From: Pseudomonadota bacterium
GTDB taxonomy: Bacteria; Pseudomonadota; Alphaproteobacteria; Acetobacterales; Acetobacteraceae
Assembly: GCA_019351895.1 (NCBI GenBank)
Contig: JABBOH010000008.1
Coordinates: forward strand, 62,001 to 126,000
DNA length: 64,000 nt
Direction: 5' to 3'
Shown: positions 62,763 through 64,000 of the stretch, one piece after another
Layout: every line of letters begins with the position of its first letter
How positions within the stretch are numbered: the first letter of the stretch is position 1
Position numbers and translations under genes: made by a program
Notes under the pieces: generated by a model
Database searches by the model: none
What the model was told of the DNA's origin: nothing
Seen by the model: only the letters and a program-made list of their open reading frames with translations

Positions 62763-64000
62763 GCGCTGCTGCGGCAGTGCCGGCTCTCGCGGTCATCCTG
62801 GCCCGCGCACAGTTCGGCTTCACCATCGCCTTCCACATCCTCTTTCCCGCATTCTCAATAGGTTCCGCAAGCTTCCTCGCGGTCCTGGAGATCCTCTGGC
62901 TGATCACCGGGCGGGAGGTCTTCATGGCCGCCTTCCGCTACTGGCTGAAGATCTTCTCGGTCGCCTTCGCCATGGGCGTCGTCTCGGGCCTCGTGATGGC
63001 CTACGAGATCGGCGCGAACTGGAGCGGCTATTCCTTCAAGGTCGGCCCGATCCTAGGGCCGCTGCTGGCCTGGGAAACGCTCACCGCGTTCTTCCTGGAA
63101 GCAGGCTTCCTCGGCATCATGATCTTCGGCCTGCAGCGCGTCGGCAAGAAGCTGCATCTGTTCGCCACCTGCATGGTCGCGATCGGCACGCTCATCTCGG
63201 CGAGCTGGATTCTGATGGCGAATTCCTGGATGCAGACGCCGGCGGGTGCGGTCATCGGCAAGAACGGCGCCTATGTGCCGGTGAACTGGTGGGAGATCTG
63301 CTTCAACCCGAGCTTCCCCTACCGCTGGGCCCATATGGTTCTGGCGGCCTATCTGGCGACGGCCTTCGCGGTCGGCGGCGTCGGCGCGTTCCACCTGCTG
63401 CGCGACCGGCGCAACGCGGTCGCCCGGCTGCTGTTCTCGATGGCCATGTGGATGGCCGCGATCGTCATGCCCATCCAGATGTATGCGGGCGACGAGCAGG
63501 GCCGCAACACGCTCCAGTACCAGCCGGTGAAGATCGCCGCGATGGAAGGGGACTTCACAACCAAGGCCGGCCAGCCGCTGGTGCTGTTCGGGCTGCCCTC
63601 CACCACGCAGGACCGGAACCGGTTCGAGATCGCCATTCCGCATCTGGGCTCGGTGATCCTCACCCATACCTGGGACGGTCTGGTGCGCGGCCTCAACGCC
63701 TTCCCGAAGAATGACTGGCCGGTGGTCTTCATCGTCTTCTGGTCGTTCCGCGTCATGGTGGGCATCGCGATGCTGATGTTCGCCCTCGGCCTCGTCAGCC
63801 TCTGGCTGCGCTACAAGCGCCAGCTGTTCGACACGCCGTGGTTCCACCGCGCGGCGATCCTCCTCTCCCCGGGCGGCTTCATCTGCATCCTGGCGGGCTG
63901 GACGACGACCGAGGTCGGGCGGCAACCCTGGACGGTCTACGGGCAGCTGCGAACGGCGCAGAGCGTCTCCCCGGTGACGCTGCCCATGGTCGTCTTCTCC
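62759..64000 (+). CDS. cydA: Cytochrome bd-type quinol oxidase subunit I (CIO type), 3' end outside window
   Basis: 414 codons are present, open to the window edge; the frame has no stop. ARAQFGFTIAFHILFPAFS puts the low-spin haem b ligand His26 in helix I. QPVKIAAMEG carries the quinol-site Lys and Glu, and EVGRQPWTVYGQLRTAQ is the GRQPW motif. The loop between helices VI and VII is short, lacking the long insertion of E. coli CydA, so this is the cyanide-insensitive-oxidase (CioA) type. It reduces oxygen from quinol without pumping protons. A cydB/cioB partner is expected just beyond the window. Confidence 0.93.
   Translation, partial: MSAAAAVPALAVILARAQFGFTIAFHILFPAFSIGSASFLAVLEILWLITGREVFMAAFRYWLKIFSVAFAMGVVSGLVMAYEIGANWSGYSFKVGPILGPLLAWETLTAFFLEAGFLGIMIFGLQRVGKKLHLFATCMVAIGTLISASWILMANSWMQTPAGAVIGKNGAYVPVNWWEICFNPSFPYRWAHMVLAAYLATAFAVGGVGAFHLLRDRRNAVARLLFSMAMWMAAIVMPIQMYAGDEQGRNTLQYQPVKIAAMEGDFTTKAGQPLVLFGLPSTTQDRNRFEIAIPHLGSVILTHTWDGLVRGLNAFPKNDWPVVFIVFWSFRVMVGIAMLMFALGLVSLWLRYKRQLFDTPWFHRAAILLSPGGFICILAGWTTTEVGRQPWTVYGQLRTAQSVSPVTLPMVVFS

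Noticed and set aside
62692-63714. A 340-residue frame overlapping the regulator end and cydA
   Set aside because: It is an out-of-frame shadow; the frame from 62759 encodes all conserved cytochrome bd motifs and stays open to the window edge.

Overview
The window is about 64 kb of high-GC, gene-dense, single-contig bacterial chromosome. Gene content suggests an aerobic alphaproteobacterium, perhaps Rhodospirillales/Acetobacteraceae or Rhizobiales. The evidence is an aerobic-type cobalamin cluster using CbiD, a bactofilin, SdhE beside Mfd and RecG, a pstB-phoU-phoB block and a CIO-type cytochrome bd. This placement is inferred from gene content only. I see no rRNA, tRNA, CRISPR array, prophage or insertion sequence.

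Layout. 1-9.2 kb: cobalamin synthesis (end of cobI, cobJ, cobK, cobL, cobE, cobM, cbiD, cobA, cobB, cobT, cobS). The plus-strand genes mostly overlap by 4 bases, and two minus-strand genes (cobK, cbiD) are wedged in antisense. 9.2-14.8 kb (minus): a sugar-type ABC importer with a single-domain ATPase, a large membrane protein with PDZ-like and GAF-like parts and a hexanucleotide repeat, and a CobC-like phosphatase. 15-28 kb: katG, an aldehyde dehydrogenase divergent from an acetate transporter, a beta-hydroxyacid dehydrogenase, ispD, a HAD phosphatase divergent from an NlpC/P60-like secreted enzyme, a 1-Cys peroxiredoxin, pstB-phoU-phoB and an adenosine-kinase-like sugar kinase. 28-35.9 kb: bactofilin, a Nudix enzyme, recG, sdhE, mfd and an HxlB-like isomerase. 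35.9-42.4 kb: a TetR regulator divergent from a DUF4188 gene with a clear operator-promoter between them, a large secreted repeat protein, a BASS-family transporter and a Nudix enzyme. 41.4-46.4 kb: a regulator that fuses a LacI HTH to a FadR-type GntR protein, divergent from a second sugar ABC operon. 46.4-50.4 kb: a lower-GC glycosyltransferase, then rsmD-rluB-GATase-hypothetical divergent from tadA. 50.5-56.2 kb: a lipoprotein with a His/Tyr/Lys repeat tail and a polyamine uptake/deacetylation operon with a sigma-54-like promoter. 56.3-64 kb: purD, xseA, a DNA glycosylase, hisF-hisE, a cation diffusion facilitator, and a GbsR-type regulator overlapping cydA, which runs off the end.

How the parts connect. 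Polyamine functions recur: PuuC-like dehydrogenase, PuuD-like amidohydrolase, a putrescine/spermidine-type importer and an acetylpolyamine-amidohydrolase-like protein. Oxidative and respiratory stress functions recur too: KatG, 1-Cys peroxiredoxin and a CIO-type quinol oxidase. The most novel part is the LacI-FadR fusion regulator, which has a 31-bp imperfect palindrome beside its own gene and a second related site at the promoter of the ABC operon it probably controls. No wholly new multi-gene system could be demonstrated from sequence alone.
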